A stretch of DNA of 64,000 bases from Marivita sp051251565 (GCF_051251565.1 NZ_JBPOFB010000008.1:89639-153638); one strand, 5' to 3'; shown: positions 8,398 to 17,524, counted from the stretch's first letter. The notes: a model not told the origin generated them from the sequence alone. Translations and numbers: made by a program.

Positions 8398-9711
8398 GTG
8401 CGCACACGTCTTGCGATCAAACTGCATGGCATACTCGAACGCTTTTTTCCGGAACGCCGTCTTTTTCTGCGCTCCGATTCCGACACACGGTTCATCCGCC
8501 TGAAATCCAGCACACAGGCCATGGTGTTTGGCGGGGCATCGTTGGTTCTCGCATGGAGTATCATCGCCACCGCCGTGTTGCTCATGGACTCGATCGGGTC
8601 GGGCAATTTCCGGGAACAGGCACGACGGGATCTTGAGACGTATCAGATGCGCCTCAACATCCTGTCGGAAGAACGCAACGCCCGCGCCGCGGAAGCGATT
8701 GCTGCGCAAGAGCGTTTCAACACGGCGCTGGAGCAAGTGTCCGTGATGCAGTCCAGCCTTCTTGATGCCGAAACAAGCCGTGTCGAACTTGAATCGGGCC
8801 TTGAGGCGGTTCAGCTCAAGCTGCGTGATGCCATCCGCGAGCGTGAAGATGTCCGTACCGAACTGGCAGCCTTGCGCACAGATATCCAAGATGGCGGCAC
8901 CGGGCTTGCCGCATCAAGCGCGGCTGACACGACCACGCTTGATTTCCTGTCTGCCGCCCTGACCCGCACCGCCGAGGAACGCGATCAAGTTGTGGCTGAC
9001 GCTCAGGACGCACTGATCCGGGCCGACGAAATGGCGACTGAAATTCGCCTGATGGAAGAAAAGAACGACACCATCTTCCGCCAGTTGGAAGAAGCGATGA
9101 CCGTCTCGGTCAAACCGCTCGACAAGATGTTCGAAGCCGCTGGCATGAACCCCGACACGATCCTGAACCAGGTGCGTCGCGGTTATTCCGGTCAGGGTGG
9201 TCCGCTGATGCCACTTAGCTTTTCAACACGCGGCGAAGACCCGTCTGAGGATGTGCTGCGCGCCAATCGCATCCTGAACCAGATGGACCGCCTGAACCTG
9301 TACCGTATCGCGGCTGAAAAAGCGCCGTTTGCGATGCCGCTGAAAGATTCGTTCCGGTTCACGTCCGGCTTTGGCTATCGCTGGGGCCGCCTGCATGCAG
9401 GCACCGATTTTGCAGCTGCCCATGGCACTCCGATCTACGCAACGGCGGACGGTGTTGTGACTTTTGCGGGCTGGCAGTCAGGATATGGTAGGCTCGTCAA
9501 AATACAGCATGAATTTGGCATTGAAACCCGCTACGCGCATAACTCAAAACTCTACGTGACAAAGGGCCAAAGGGTCTCGCGCGGGGATCGCATCTCTGCT
9601 ATGGGGAACACTGGACGTTCCACCGGCACGCACCTGCACTACGAAGTTCGCGTCGGCGGCAAACCTGTCAACCCCATGATCTACATCAAGGCTGCAAACG
9701 ATGTTTTCTAA
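8398..9711 (+). CDS. Membrane-anchored M23 peptidoglycan peptidase
   Basis: A 437-residue cell-wall endopeptidase that probably cuts peptide cross-links in the periplasm. It begins with GTG, preceded by an AAGGAA site at a suitable distance. Order of parts: basic cytoplasmic head, one transmembrane helix at residues 41-63, a long predicted coiled coil at about 70-235, and an M23 (LytM) domain at about 320-430. All four zinc ligands are present: His333 and Asp337 in HAGTDF, and His412 and His414 in HLHYEVR, so the domain should be active. It overlaps the next gene, a bactofilin, by 11 bases, so the two are translated together. In other bacteria, bactofilins scaffold M23 enzymes to shape the cell; the same pairing is inferred here. 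Confidence 0.92.
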   Translation: MRTRLAIKLHGILERFFPERRLFLRSDSDTRFIRLKSSTQAMVFGGASLVLAWSIIATAVLLMDSIGSGNFREQARRDLETYQMRLNILSEERNARAAEAIAAQERFNTALEQVSVMQSSLLDAETSRVELESGLEAVQLKLRDAIREREDVRTELAALRTDIQDGGTGLAASSAADTTTLDFLSAALTRTAEERDQVVADAQDALIRADEMATEIRLMEEKNDTIFRQLEEAMTVSVKPLDKMFEAAGMNPDTILNQVRRGYSGQGGPLMPLSFSTRGEDPSEDVLRANRILNQMDRLNLYRIAAEKAPFAMPLKDSFRFTSGFGYRWGRLHAGTDFAAAHGTPIYATADGVVTFAGWQSGYGRLVKIQHEFGIETRYAHNSKLYVTKGQRVSRGDRISAMGNTGRSTGTHLHYEVRVGGKPVNPMIYIKAANDVF

Positions 9712-10210
9712 GAGCAAGATTAATGAGCCCGGCCCCAAGGTCGACGACACAAGCGCACAGAAGCCGGTTATGCCTGAAACGTCGCGCCCCGGTTCGGCAA
9801 CCGAATTCAAGGCATCCGCCCCCAAGGCGAAACCTGCCGCGTCGATCCTGTCTAGCGATCTGCACATCACCGGAAATCTCAAGACAACCGGCGACATCAA
9901 CGTCGAAGGCACTGTTGAAGGCGACATCCGTGCGCATCTTTTGACCGTTGGCGAAACCGCAACCATAAAGGGCGAAGTTGTTGCGGATGATGTGGTCGTG
10001 AACGGCCGTGTCGTGGGCCGCGTGCGCGGTCTCAAGGTGCGCCTGACGGCGACGGCCCGCGTTGAGGGTGACATCATCCATAAGACCATCGCGATTGAAT
10101 CCGGCGCACATTTTGAAGGCTCGGTTCAACGTCAGGACGATCCGCTGAATGGTGGCAAGGCCAAGCCGATTGCGGCAGCGGCGCCTGCCCCGGCAGCATC
10201 AAACGGCTGA
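9701..10210 (+). CDS. Bactofilin (polymer-forming cytoskeletal protein)
   Basis: A 169-residue bactofilin. The central domain (about residues 48-135) shows the right-handed beta-helix repeat pattern: ILSSDLHITGNLKTTGDINV, EGTVEGDIRAHLLTVGE, IKGEVVADDVVVNGRVVGRV, and LTATARVEGDIIH. Flanking segments are disordered, with alanine and proline-rich ends, as is usual for the family. Bactofilins polymerise without nucleotide on the inner face of the membrane and recruit cell-wall enzymes. The start overlaps the stop of the M23 peptidase gene, which fits a dedicated scaffold-enzyme pair. A clear terminator follows the gene. Confidence 0.95.
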   Translation: MFSKSKINEPGPKVDDTSAQKPVMPETSRPGSATEFKASAPKAKPAASILSSDLHITGNLKTTGDINVEGTVEGDIRAHLLTVGETATIKGEVVADDVVVNGRVVGRVRGLKVRLTATARVEGDIIHKTIAIESGAHFEGSVQRQDDPLNGGKAKPIAAAAPAPAASNG

Positions 10211-10235
10211 TCCCCCCCGATCACCGCTGCTATTT

Positions 10236-10264
10236 GGGCCGTCCTTTTGGGGCGGCCCTTTTTC
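10236..10264 (+). terminator. Rho-independent terminator after the bactofilin
   Basis: GGGCCGTCC at 10236-10244, loop TTTT, GGGGCGGCCC to 10258 and then TTTTT form a strong GC-rich hairpin with a T-run, 26 bases after the bactofilin stop. Confidence 0.85.
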
Positions 10265-10306
10265 GTTCGCGGGCACGACATCTTAGGAAGACGCGCAGGG
10301 CAGCTT

Positions 10307-11557
10307 TCAAAGCATCCCCATCAACCGGAGCTTTTCTCCCGGATCATCGGGGCGCGAGATGGCAATCGCCAATTCCTCAAGCGACTGGATCGAATGTCCG
10401 GCGCGAAAGCTGTCCACATGGGGCAACATCGCCCGGATACCCGTGGCCTTGGGCGCAAACCCGTCCCAGCGCAAAAGCGGATTGATCCAGATCAGGCGGC
10501 GCGATGACAGGTGCAAGCGCTCCATCTCTTTCTCCAGCGCGCCCGCGTCATCACGGTCCAGACCGTCAGTGATCAGCAAAACAACCGCACCCTGCCCCAT
10601 CACACGCCGTGACCAGTCACGGTTGAACGCGTGCAGCGACGATCCGATCCGCGTGCCGCCTTCCCAATCCTGCGCCTCGGCCCCGGCGGATTTTAGCGCC
10701 GCATCCACATCGCGGGTTGCCAGATGTCGGGTGATGTTGGTCAGCCGCGTGCCAAAGGTGAAGGCATGAACCTTGGCCCAGCCTGCACCTTTCTCGTTGG
10801 CGACCGCATGCAGGAAATGCAGCACCATGCGGGAATATTGGCTCATCGACCCCGAGATATCGCAGAGCACCACCAGATTTGGCCAACGCGGACGCGGCGT
10901 CTTGCGCGCAATCGACCGGATTTCACCGCCCTGCCGCATGGATTTCATCAGCGTGCGCCGGTAATCCGCTTGCTTGCCCAGCACCGAGGCTTTGCCGCGA
11001 CGCGACGGGATCGGTTTGACCGGCAGACTGAGACGCGCCAACATCCGCTTGGCCTCGGCCACTTCGGCCGTGGACATCTGTTCGAAATCCAAGGTTCGCA
11101 GCTTTTCTTCGGCAGACATGGTGAGCGTCGATTTGATCTCGATCTCGGTGCCCTCTTGGGACTGTTCGTTCTCGGGCACCTCGGGGATTAGATCATCCAG
11201 CAAGGCCTGTGCCGCGCGTTTTTCGCCCGAGGCTGCGGATTTTTCTTCCTGCACACCGCGGATCGCGGGCAACATGAAGGACATCATGTGTTCGAGATAT
11301 CGCGGGTCACGCCAGTAGAGCCGGAACACCTGCGCATAGATCACACGGTGTTCGGGGCGGTTCACAAAGCAGGCGTGCAGCGTCCAGAAGAAATCCATCC
11401 GTTCGGTAAAGCCCGCCGCCTCCACCGCGCGGATGGCGTCGATCACCCGGCCCGGCCCGATGGGCAGACCTGCCCGCCGCAGCGCGCGGGCGAAATGGAT
11501 GATGTTCTGCGCCAGACGCGGGTTGTCTGGCAGTTCAATGGGAATGTATTCGGCCAT
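10307..11557 (-). CDS. VWA domain protein, CoxE-like
   Basis: A 416-residue soluble protein of the CoxE/DUF3482-type VWA group. The N-terminal half is helical (FARALRRAGLPIGPGRVIDAI, FWTLHACFVNRPEHR) and the C-terminal half is a von Willebrand A domain with an intact MIDAS: DISGSMSQYSRM gives the DxSxS site, and ITDGLDRDD supplies the later aspartate. It lies directly downstream of a MoxR-type AAA+ ATPase on the same strand with a 61-base gap holding a repeat element. MoxR-VWA pairs act together as chaperone-like maturation machines (for example CoxD-CoxE in carbon monoxide dehydrogenase assembly). No coxL or other client is nearby, so the target is unknown. Confidence 0.88.
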   Translation of the reverse strand: MAEYIPIELPDNPRLAQNIIHFARALRRAGLPIGPGRVIDAIRAVEAAGFTERMDFFWTLHACFVNRPEHRVIYAQVFRLYWRDPRYLEHMMSFMLPAIRGVQEEKSAASGEKRAAQALLDDLIPEVPENEQSQEGTEIEIKSTLTMSAEEKLRTLDFEQMSTAEVAEAKRMLARLSLPVKPIPSRRGKASVLGKQADYRRTLMKSMRQGGEIRSIARKTPRPRWPNLVVLCDISGSMSQYSRMVLHFLHAVANEKGAGWAKVHAFTFGTRLTNITRHLATRDVDAALKSAGAEAQDWEGGTRIGSSLHAFNRDWSRRVMGQGAVVLLITDGLDRDDAGALEKEMERLHLSSRRLIWINPLLRWDGFAPKATGIRAMLPHVDSFRAGHSIQSLEELAIAISRPDDPGEKLRLMGML

Positions 11558-11570
11558 TACATGGCCGACC

Positions 11571-11616
11571 GGGGGCTCTGCCCCCCGTCCCCCGAGGTAT
11601 TTTCAGCCCAAAGAAG
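11571..11616 (+). repeat. Intergenic repeat element, copy B
   Basis: A GC-rich stem (GGGGGCTCTGCCCCCC around 11572-11587) is followed by CCCGAGGTATTTTCAGCCCA at 11591-11610 and AAGAAG. It matches the layout and the tail of the copies at 7299 and 33241 and fills the gap between the MoxR and VWA genes. Confidence 0.6.
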
Positions 11617-11618
11617 CC

Positions 11619-12527
11619 TCATGCCGGTTCGAGCGACGCCTTGGCCTCGTCCAGCAACCGCTTGGCCTCCGAGCCCTGAAGCTTCTGGATGTCGTCCTGA
11701 TATTTCAGGATAGCGCCCAGCGTGTCGGAGATCACCTCGGGCGACAGATCGACCACATCAAGCGCCAGCAGGCATTTCGCCCAGTCGATGGTTTCAGCCA
11801 CGCCCGGTTTCTTGAAGATGTCTTCGGTCCGCAAACGTTGGACAAAAGCCACGATCTCGCGGCTCAGGGTTGCAGCGGCTTTGGGCGCGCGGGCCTGTAG
11901 GATCTCAAGCTCGCGGTCGAAATCGGGGTAGTCGACCCAGTGATACAGGCACCGGCGTTTGAGCGCGTCATGCACTTCGCGGGTGCGGTTCGAGGTGAGG
12001 ATCACGATGGGCGGCTCGGGCGCCTTGATCGTGCCAAGCTCAGGGATGGTCACCTGGAAGTCCGACAGCGCCTCCAAGAGGAACGCCTCAAACGGTTCAT
12101 CCGTGCGGTCCAGCTCGTCGATCAACAGCACCGGCGCGCCGTGCTCATCCGGGCGCATCGCTTCGAGCAAGGGACGTTCCACCAGAAAGTCCGGGCTGAA
12201 AAGCTCGCGCTGCAACATCTCGCGGTCTGCATTGCCCGACGCCTCTGCGGTGCGGATGGCAATCATCTGCGCCGGAAAGTTCCATTCGTAAACCGCACTG
12301 GAAATATCCAAGCCTTCATAGCACTGCAACCGGATCAGCTTGCGCCCCAGACTGGCAGCCAACGCCTTGGCGATCTCGGTCTTGCCGACACCCGCCTCGC
12401 CCTCAAGGAACAGCGGCCTGCCCAGTTTCAGCGATAGGAACACCACGGTGGCAAGCGCCCGTCCACAGACATAGCCCGTGTCGGCCAGCGTGGATTGAAC
12501 AGCGTCGATACTTTGCGGTGTCTGCAT
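11619..12527 (-). CDS. MoxR-family AAA+ ATPase
   Basis: A 302-residue single-domain AAA+ ATPase. Walker A is GEAGVGKT (residues 43-50), Walker B is VLLIDELDRTDEPFEAFLLE, and sensor 1 is in VILTSNRTREV. The start is at the ATG giving MQTPQSIDAV because an AAAGGAG site lies six bases before it; an ATG six codons upstream has no such site. MoxR ATPases work with VWA partners to insert cofactors or remodel complexes, and the next gene on this strand encodes that partner. The client is not in the window. Clearly CoxD/MoxR-like. Confidence 0.93.
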   Translation of the reverse strand: MQTPQSIDAVQSTLADTGYVCGRALATVVFLSLKLGRPLFLEGEAGVGKTEIAKALAASLGRKLIRLQCYEGLDISSAVYEWNFPAQMIAIRTAEASGNADREMLQRELFSPDFLVERPLLEAMRPDEHGAPVLLIDELDRTDEPFEAFLLEALSDFQVTIPELGTIKAPEPPIVILTSNRTREVHDALKRRCLYHWVDYPDFDRELEILQARAPKAAATLSREIVAFVQRLRTEDIFKKPGVAETIDWAKCLLALDVVDLSPEVISDTLGAILKYQDDIQKLQGSEAKRLLDEAKASLEPA

Positions 12528-12679
12528 GAGATGCTCCTTTGTCATAGGCCTTGCTGCCCCGTGCCCCCCCTAAGGTCAATAGCGCCAAGGTCGCAAAGGA
12601 TGCCCCTTGAATTGACGCCAAAGGTCCGACCTGACAAGGTTCACGCAGTAATGACCCCAATGTGCAAGGCCGATTGCCC

Positions 12680-13735
12680 GTGACCGTCACCGCCGTTATG
12701 TGTGTCCGCAACGAGGCGGCGTTCCTGCTGGATTGGCTGGCCTGGCATCGAAGTGTGGGTGTGACCGATTTTGTCGTCGTCTCCAACGAATGCGACGACG
12801 GCACCGACACGATGCTTGATCGGCTAGACGTGTTGGGCTGGCTGACCCACATCCGCAATGCCCCGCCCTATGGCAAAGGCGGCATCCAGTTCAGCGGGCT
12901 GAAACTGGCCAGCCGCTGTGACGCGCTCAAGCGCGCCGCGTGGGTGATCACGCTGGATATCGACGAATTTATCAACGTGCATGTGGGCGACCGCACCCTG
13001 CCCGCGCTGATTGGCGCGCTGCCAGATGCAACCGCCATCACGCTGACATGGCGCAATTTTGGCAACGCGGGTGTTGTCGCCTACGAGGACAAACCCGTGC
13101 CGGTGCAGTTCACCCGCGCATCGCCACATCCCATGCCGTGGCCATGGCGCGCGTCGATGTTCAAGACGCTATATCTGAACGACAAGACTTACCGAAATCT
13201 CGGGGTACATCGCCCCCGCAACCCGGTTGAAGACCGTCTGGCCGAGGCACGCTGGTATGATGGTTCGGGCCGCGCGTTGCCGCCCGATATGGCATCGGGG
13301 CGCATCTTTTCCGACTACCGCCTGCAGCAACATGCGCTTGTGCAGCTCAACCACTACCCGCTGGGCGCTGTTGACAGCTATGTGCTCAAGTCCGACCGGG
13401 GCCGGGCGGTGCACAGCGCGGACCGGCTGGGGGTGGATTATTGGGTAGAACGCAACCTCAACACCAACCAAGACCGCACGGCTTTGCCGCTGTGGGACCG
13501 CGTGAAACCGATCCGGGCCGCCCTTGGTGCCGACGCGGTTTTGTCCAACCTGCACCAAAAGGCGGTCGCGTGGCGCAAAGCGCGGCTCGAAACGCTGCTT
13601 GAGGACGATCTTTACCGCGATCTCTACGGGCGTCTTCTCATGACGCCCCCATCGCAACTGCTGACCACAGAAACGGTCGCACGGTTGACAAAGATAGCAC
13701 AGGCACAAACCCGCACTGACGCCGAAACTTCATAG
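12680..13735 (+). CDS. Family 2 glycosyltransferase
   Basis: A 351-residue protein whose N-terminal domain has a GT2 pattern: VTVTAVMCVRNEAAFLLDWL for the nucleotide-sugar strand, the DFVVVSNECDDGT segment, and LDIDEF (about residue 98) as the metal-binding DxD-like motif. Roseobacter genomes carry several such proteins that probably modify polysaccharide or proteins; the acceptor is not known. GTG at 12680 was chosen because AAGG lies about ten bases before it; GTG at 12662 and ATG at 12698 are alternatives. No signal peptide or membrane helix is seen. It is a lone gene divergent from the MoxR operon. Confidence 0.8.
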   Translation: MTVTAVMCVRNEAAFLLDWLAWHRSVGVTDFVVVSNECDDGTDTMLDRLDVLGWLTHIRNAPPYGKGGIQFSGLKLASRCDALKRAAWVITLDIDEFINVHVGDRTLPALIGALPDATAITLTWRNFGNAGVVAYEDKPVPVQFTRASPHPMPWPWRASMFKTLYLNDKTYRNLGVHRPRNPVEDRLAEARWYDGSGRALPPDMASGRIFSDYRLQQHALVQLNHYPLGAVDSYVLKSDRGRAVHSADRLGVDYWVERNLNTNQDRTALPLWDRVKPIRAALGADAVLSNLHQKAVAWRKARLETLLEDDLYRDLYGRLLMTPPSQLLTTETVARLTKIAQAQTRTDAETS

Positions 13736-13833
13736 ACTTCCCTGCATTTTGGCTCAATTCTGCCCGAATCCAGAGATACCCCTTGCCCCAAACAAAGACC
13801 CTCAAAAGGGCCCGATGTGATGAGGACATTTCG

Positions 13834-14787
13834 ATGATGCAGGACGGACAAGAGCCATATACGATTTCTCTGACAGACCTCCGCCCGGCGGAGTGGCTTC
13901 AGAAGATGAACGACCTTGGCGATGTGTCCGGGTTCTTTGAGCCATTGGGCAAACACCACAACGCCGTCTTTGTCGAAAAAGGCGACACCCTGTTGGTGAG
14001 CTTTGAATCCCTGCCTGCCATCCAAGCCCTGTCCGACGATGCGCGCCCCGTGGGGTTTGATCTGGCCCGCGACAATGATTGGTCCTGCCTGACCGTGATC
14101 AGCAACCGTGACACTTGGTTCCGCGACGGCGAGGTATACGGCTTTTTCGATCAAATGACCGATGACGGGTTCTTTGAAGACTTTGAACAGGTGATCTTTT
14201 TCGGCGCTGGCCCCTGCGGCTACGCGGCCTGTGCCTATTCCGTCGCCTCTCCCGGTGCGACGGTGATTGCGCTTGAACCCCAAGCGACGCTGGACCCACG
14301 CGTGACCGAATGGGATGATCGGTTCACCCACATGCGCAAGACAGATTTTACCGACCGCTATGGCTTTGCCCCCGATATGCTGGAAGCGGCCAAAGCGGCC
14401 TTTATCGTCTACGACCCACAAGATCAGCTTGGCGCGATGCACGCCGCCCTGTTCGAGCGCGCGGGCAACAAACGCCTCCGCGCCCGGCTTCTGGGCGGTG
14501 GCATGCAGGCCCATATGAATCATATGGGTATTCTGGAACCTCTCGTCACCGGCGCCGCAAAAGGCCAATTGGACGACGCGCTGTTTGCCCGGCTCTATCG
14601 CAAGCGCCGCGATTACGTGACCTACTGCAAGAAACTCTTCGCCACTGTCGAGGCGCATGAACGCCCTTTGATGGCCGCTGCCGTTTGTTCACACATCGTG
14701 GAAACCTTTGGCGGGCCGCGCTACCGGCGCAAGCTCAAGGCGATGCAGCAATCCACCGATCCCGAGGCGGGCACGAGCGAAGACTGA
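13834..14787 (+). CDS. Conserved Rossmann-like protein of unknown function
   Basis: A 317-residue soluble protein that I do not recognise as a characterised enzyme; similar roseobacter proteins have been loosely labelled PAPS reductase, but no PAPS-reductase motif is visible. The central stretch VIFFGAGPCGYAACAYS (about residues 121-137), followed about ten residues later by an acidic VIALEP, looks like a GxGxxG nucleotide-binding beta-alpha-beta unit such as in SAM-dependent methyltransferases. The ATG at 13834 follows GATGAGGA at a good distance; an upstream TTG frame lacks a site. It stands between a glycosyltransferase and sbtA with no evident operon. Confidence 0.6.
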   Translation: MMQDGQEPYTISLTDLRPAEWLQKMNDLGDVSGFFEPLGKHHNAVFVEKGDTLLVSFESLPAIQALSDDARPVGFDLARDNDWSCLTVISNRDTWFRDGEVYGFFDQMTDDGFFEDFEQVIFFGAGPCGYAACAYSVASPGATVIALEPQATLDPRVTEWDDRFTHMRKTDFTDRYGFAPDMLEAAKAAFIVYDPQDQLGAMHAALFERAGNKRLRARLLGGGMQAHMNHMGILEPLVTGAAKGQLDDALFARLYRKRRDYVTYCKKLFATVEAHERPLMAAAVCSHIVETFGGPRYRRKLKAMQQSTDPEAGTSED

Positions 14788-14882
14788 CCCCAGCACCCGG
14801 TGCAAACGGTGCGATGCCAAGGCATCACACCGTCTGCCGCGTCTGACACTCTGTCAAATCACCGTCCTTGCGCCACGCCGGA

Positions 14883-15938
14883 TCACGACCCGATGAACCG
14901 CTCCGCCATAGCGATCCACAGCGGGATCGACAAGATCGCCACCGGTGTCCCAAGCCCTGTGGAAGTTCCCACATAGGACGATGGATTGGCCTCGGGCAGC
15001 GCCGCCCGCAAAGTTGGTGGGCCCGAGATGTCTGAGCTTGACGACGCCATCACCGCGAGCAGCACAACACCACCAGCCGAAAACCCGGTCAGGTGATGCG
15101 CCAAAAGGCCAAACCCGAACCCGATCAGACCGTGAATGATCGGCGCAGTGAGGCCGTAGACCACATAGACATGGGCAACCTTGCGCATGTCAGACAGCCG
15201 CGACCATGCCTCCATGCCCATCACCAGCATCAGCAGCGACAAAAGCCCCCGGAACAGCGGTTCATAAAAGCTTTCGTAAACCGCATCCGGCCGCGCCAAG
15301 AGCCCCAGACCCAGCCCCAACAACAGCGCCGAAATCGCCGGGCTTTTGAGGGTGTCGACAAGAATATCGCGCACCAAATCCCCGTTCAGTCCCCCACCCG
15401 ATCCAGACATTGTGACGGTCGCCGTACCATCTGCGCCACCGCTGGCCACCATCTTGCGTTCCGCGCTCATCCGGGCCAGCACAATCGCCGTCAAAAGCGC
15501 CGCAACATCCATGAACGGATAAAGCGCGCCGATAAAACCCTCATAGGCGATGCCCTCAGCGTCGAGCATGGCCATCCCGGCAGCCAAGGTCGAGGCCGAG
15601 ACCGCACCGAACAAACCGGCGGTTGCCATGCCGTCCATTTCAGTCACTCCGCGCTGCCGCAGCAGAACGAACCGCCCAAGAAGCACAATCACGATACCCG
15701 CAGCCACAGCCCCAAGCGCGGGCACCGCAAGCGAGATCAGATCCGCCTCTCGCACCGCCATCCCCGCGCTCAGCCCAACCTTCATGAGCAACAGCAGAAC
15801 GATCAGCTTGTAGACAGGCTCCGGCACCTCAAGGCGGCTTCCTAGCGCGGCCAACACCATACCACCGATCAGAAAGGCAAGTGTCGGTTTTTGAAGTTGC
15901 GCCACGATGGTCATCGCGATGTCAGTGATAAATTCCAT
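14883..15938 (-). CDS. sbtA: SbtA-type sodium-dependent bicarbonate transporter
   Basis: A 351-residue inner-membrane protein with about ten hydrophobic helices arranged as two halves. The family (DUF897/SbtA) imports bicarbonate with sodium in cyanobacteria. Recognisable segments are the N-terminal ALGSRLEVPEPVYKLIVLLLLMKVGL, GLFGAVSASTLAAGMAM (first half), and VMASSSSDISGPPTLRAALPEANPSSYVGTSTG-like sequence in the second half, read in parts here, with the serine-rich substrate loop. No SbtB regulator gene is adjacent. In a photoheterotroph it could feed carboxylation reactions; this is inference. The start at 15938 fits the first helix. The upstream gap holds inverted repeats. Confidence 0.85.
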   Translation of the reverse strand: MEFITDIAMTIVAQLQKPTLAFLIGGMVLAALGSRLEVPEPVYKLIVLLLLMKVGLSAGMAVREADLISLAVPALGAVAAGIVIVLLGRFVLLRQRGVTEMDGMATAGLFGAVSASTLAAGMAMLDAEGIAYEGFIGALYPFMDVAALLTAIVLARMSAERKMVASGGADGTATVTMSGSGGGLNGDLVRDILVDTLKSPAISALLLGLGLGLLARPDAVYESFYEPLFRGLLSLLMLVMGMEAWSRLSDMRKVAHVYVVYGLTAPIIHGLIGFGFGLLAHHLTGFSAGGVVLLAVMASSSSDISGPPTLRAALPEANPSSYVGTSTGLGTPVAILSIPLWIAMAERFIGS

Positions 15939-16227
15939 GGTCGAGAGGCTCCGGTGCAAGTGTGTAGCGACCGTTTGCGTCATTCCAAAATAGAAGAAAA
16001 ATATATTGTTTAGAAATTATCGTTCTATTTATGTGAACGATTTTCACGCACACCCACTTGAGGTATCTCTTTGGCATCACGCTGTATCCAAACGATACTT
16101 TTTCACCTTTGGATCGCCACAACAAGCGGGTATCTGCTTGACCCAGTTCCCAGCCTCAATCCGTTTGGCCAAAAATCCAAACGTTGCGATCTAGCATCAA
16201 AGCCCGGCGCGTGCTACGCGCCATGGC
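15939..16227. promoter_or_regulatory. Divergent sbtA-pyrC control region with three inverted repeats
   Basis: This 289-base AT-rich gap holds three separate 7-bp inverted repeats: ATCGTTC/GAACGAT at 16019-16041 (spacer 9), ATCCAAA/TTTGGAT at 16086-16114 (spacer 15) and CGTTTGG/CCAAACG at 16162-16183 (spacer 8). The first two look like operator half-sites such as LysR-type regulators use; no regulator gene is adjacent. No clear -35/-10 pair could be chosen. Confidence 0.4.
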
Positions 16228-17268
16228 ATGACAAACACGATCACCCTTCGCACACCCGACGACTGGCATTTGCATCTGCGCGATGGCGAGATGCTCCGCG
16301 CCGTGGCCCCTGAAACTGCGCGCCATTTTGCCCGCGCGATCATCATGCCCAACCTTGTGCCTCCGGTGGTCACAGGCACGGATGCCGCAGCCTACAGGGA
16401 TCGTATCTTGGCCGCCCTGCCAGAAGGATCGTCCTTCACCCCGTTGATGACGCTGTACCTGACCGAAGACACTGACCCCGAGGATCTGGCCAGCGCGCAT
16501 GCCGATGGGCTGATCACGGCGGTCAAGCTGTACCCCGCAGGGGCGACGACGAATTCCGCCAGCGGCGTGCGCAATTTCGACAAGGTGCGCCCGGTTCTGG
16601 AAAAGATGGCAGACATCGGCTGCCCGCTCTGTGTGCATGGCGAAGTCACCGAAAGCGACGTCGATATTTTCGACCGCGAGGCCGTGTTCATCGAGAAGAT
16701 CCTTGATCCAATCCGCCGCGCGACCCCCGGCTTGCGAGTGGTGATGGAACATATCACCACGATGCAGGGCGTCGAATACGCGTCCGAAGGCGGCCCCGAT
16801 CTGGGGGCAACGATCACCACGCATCACCTTGTGATCAACCGCAACCATATCCTCGCAGGTGGGATCAAGCCGCATTACTACTGCCTGCCCGTCGCAAAGC
16901 GCGAGGAACACCGCCTTGCCCTGCGCCGCGCCGCCACCAGCGGCGATCCCACGTTCTTTCTGGGTACTGACAGTGCACCGCATACGGACGCCAACAAGTT
17001 CATGCCCTGTGGCTGCGCGGGATGCTTTACCGCAACCAACACGCTGTCGATCCTTGCCGAAGTGTTCGAACAAGAAGGCGCGCTGCACCGGCTTGAGGCA
17101 TTCACCAGCCTAAGAGGTCCGAAATTCTACCGCCTGCCCGCGAATGACAGCACGATCACCCTCACCAAAGGCGATCCCATCACGTATCCCGGCCAGATCG
17201 ACACCGGCGATGGCCCGGTCACCGTGTTTGACCCAATGATGCCCCTGCACTGGCGCGTCGCGGACTAA
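16228..17268 (+). CDS. pyrC: Dihydroorotase (type II)
   Basis: PyrC closes carbamoyl-aspartate to dihydroorotate in de novo pyrimidine synthesis. The 346-residue protein matches the E. coli-type enzyme: the zinc motif HLHLRDG at residues 14-20, the bridging carbamylated lysine in AVKLYPAGATTNS (about residue 100), His ligands in VHGEV and MEHITT, and the catalytic aspartate in LGTDSAPHT (about residue 250). It lies on the same strand as pyrE 3.6 kb downstream, with the puc operon between the two. The start ATG follows a 45-base stretch without a strong ribosome-binding site. Confidence 0.97.
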   Translation: MTNTITLRTPDDWHLHLRDGEMLRAVAPETARHFARAIIMPNLVPPVVTGTDAAAYRDRILAALPEGSSFTPLMTLYLTEDTDPEDLASAHADGLITAVKLYPAGATTNSASGVRNFDKVRPVLEKMADIGCPLCVHGEVTESDVDIFDREAVFIEKILDPIRRATPGLRVVMEHITTMQGVEYASEGGPDLGATITTHHLVINRNHILAGGIKPHYYCLPVAKREEHRLALRRAATSGDPTFFLGTDSAPHTDANKFMPCGCAGCFTATNTLSILAEVFEQEGALHRLEAFTSLRGPKFYRLPANDSTITLTKGDPITYPGQIDTGDGPVTVFDPMMPLHWRVAD

Positions 17269-17483
17269 GCCACCCCATTCTGGACGACCCAAACAACACA
17301 GCCATCGACTGTGAACGCAGACGCACGCGCCTGCCCCTTAGTCCCGACTGAGAATCAGTCATATCCGCCTAAAATCCTTGCAACAGCCCACGGCCTGCAC
17401 GGAATTTTGGCAAAACACCCATATATGTAGCCCCGTTCAAGAACCTGAAATCCATTGCGTATTTCCAAATCCACATCCAGATT

Positions 17484-17512
17484 TTGACAGGTCGAGTGTG
17501 TAAACTTAAATT
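17484..17512 (+). promoter_or_regulatory. puc promoter, sigma70-like
   Basis: TTGACA at 17484-17489, a 17-bp spacer and TAAATT at 17507-17512. The -10 element lies inside the first PpsR box, so repressor binding would block RNA polymerase. The 5' leader to pucB is about 155 bases. The rest of the gap (17269-17483) shows no gene. Confidence 0.75.
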
Positions 17513-17516
17513 TACA
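17499..17516 (+). promoter_or_regulatory. PpsR (CrtJ) box 1
   Basis: TGTAAACTTAAATTTACA is an exact TGT-N12-ACA palindrome, the established binding site of the photosynthesis repressor PpsR/CrtJ. It covers the -10 of the puc promoter. Confidence 0.85.
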
Positions 17517-17524
17517 ATTGCTTG

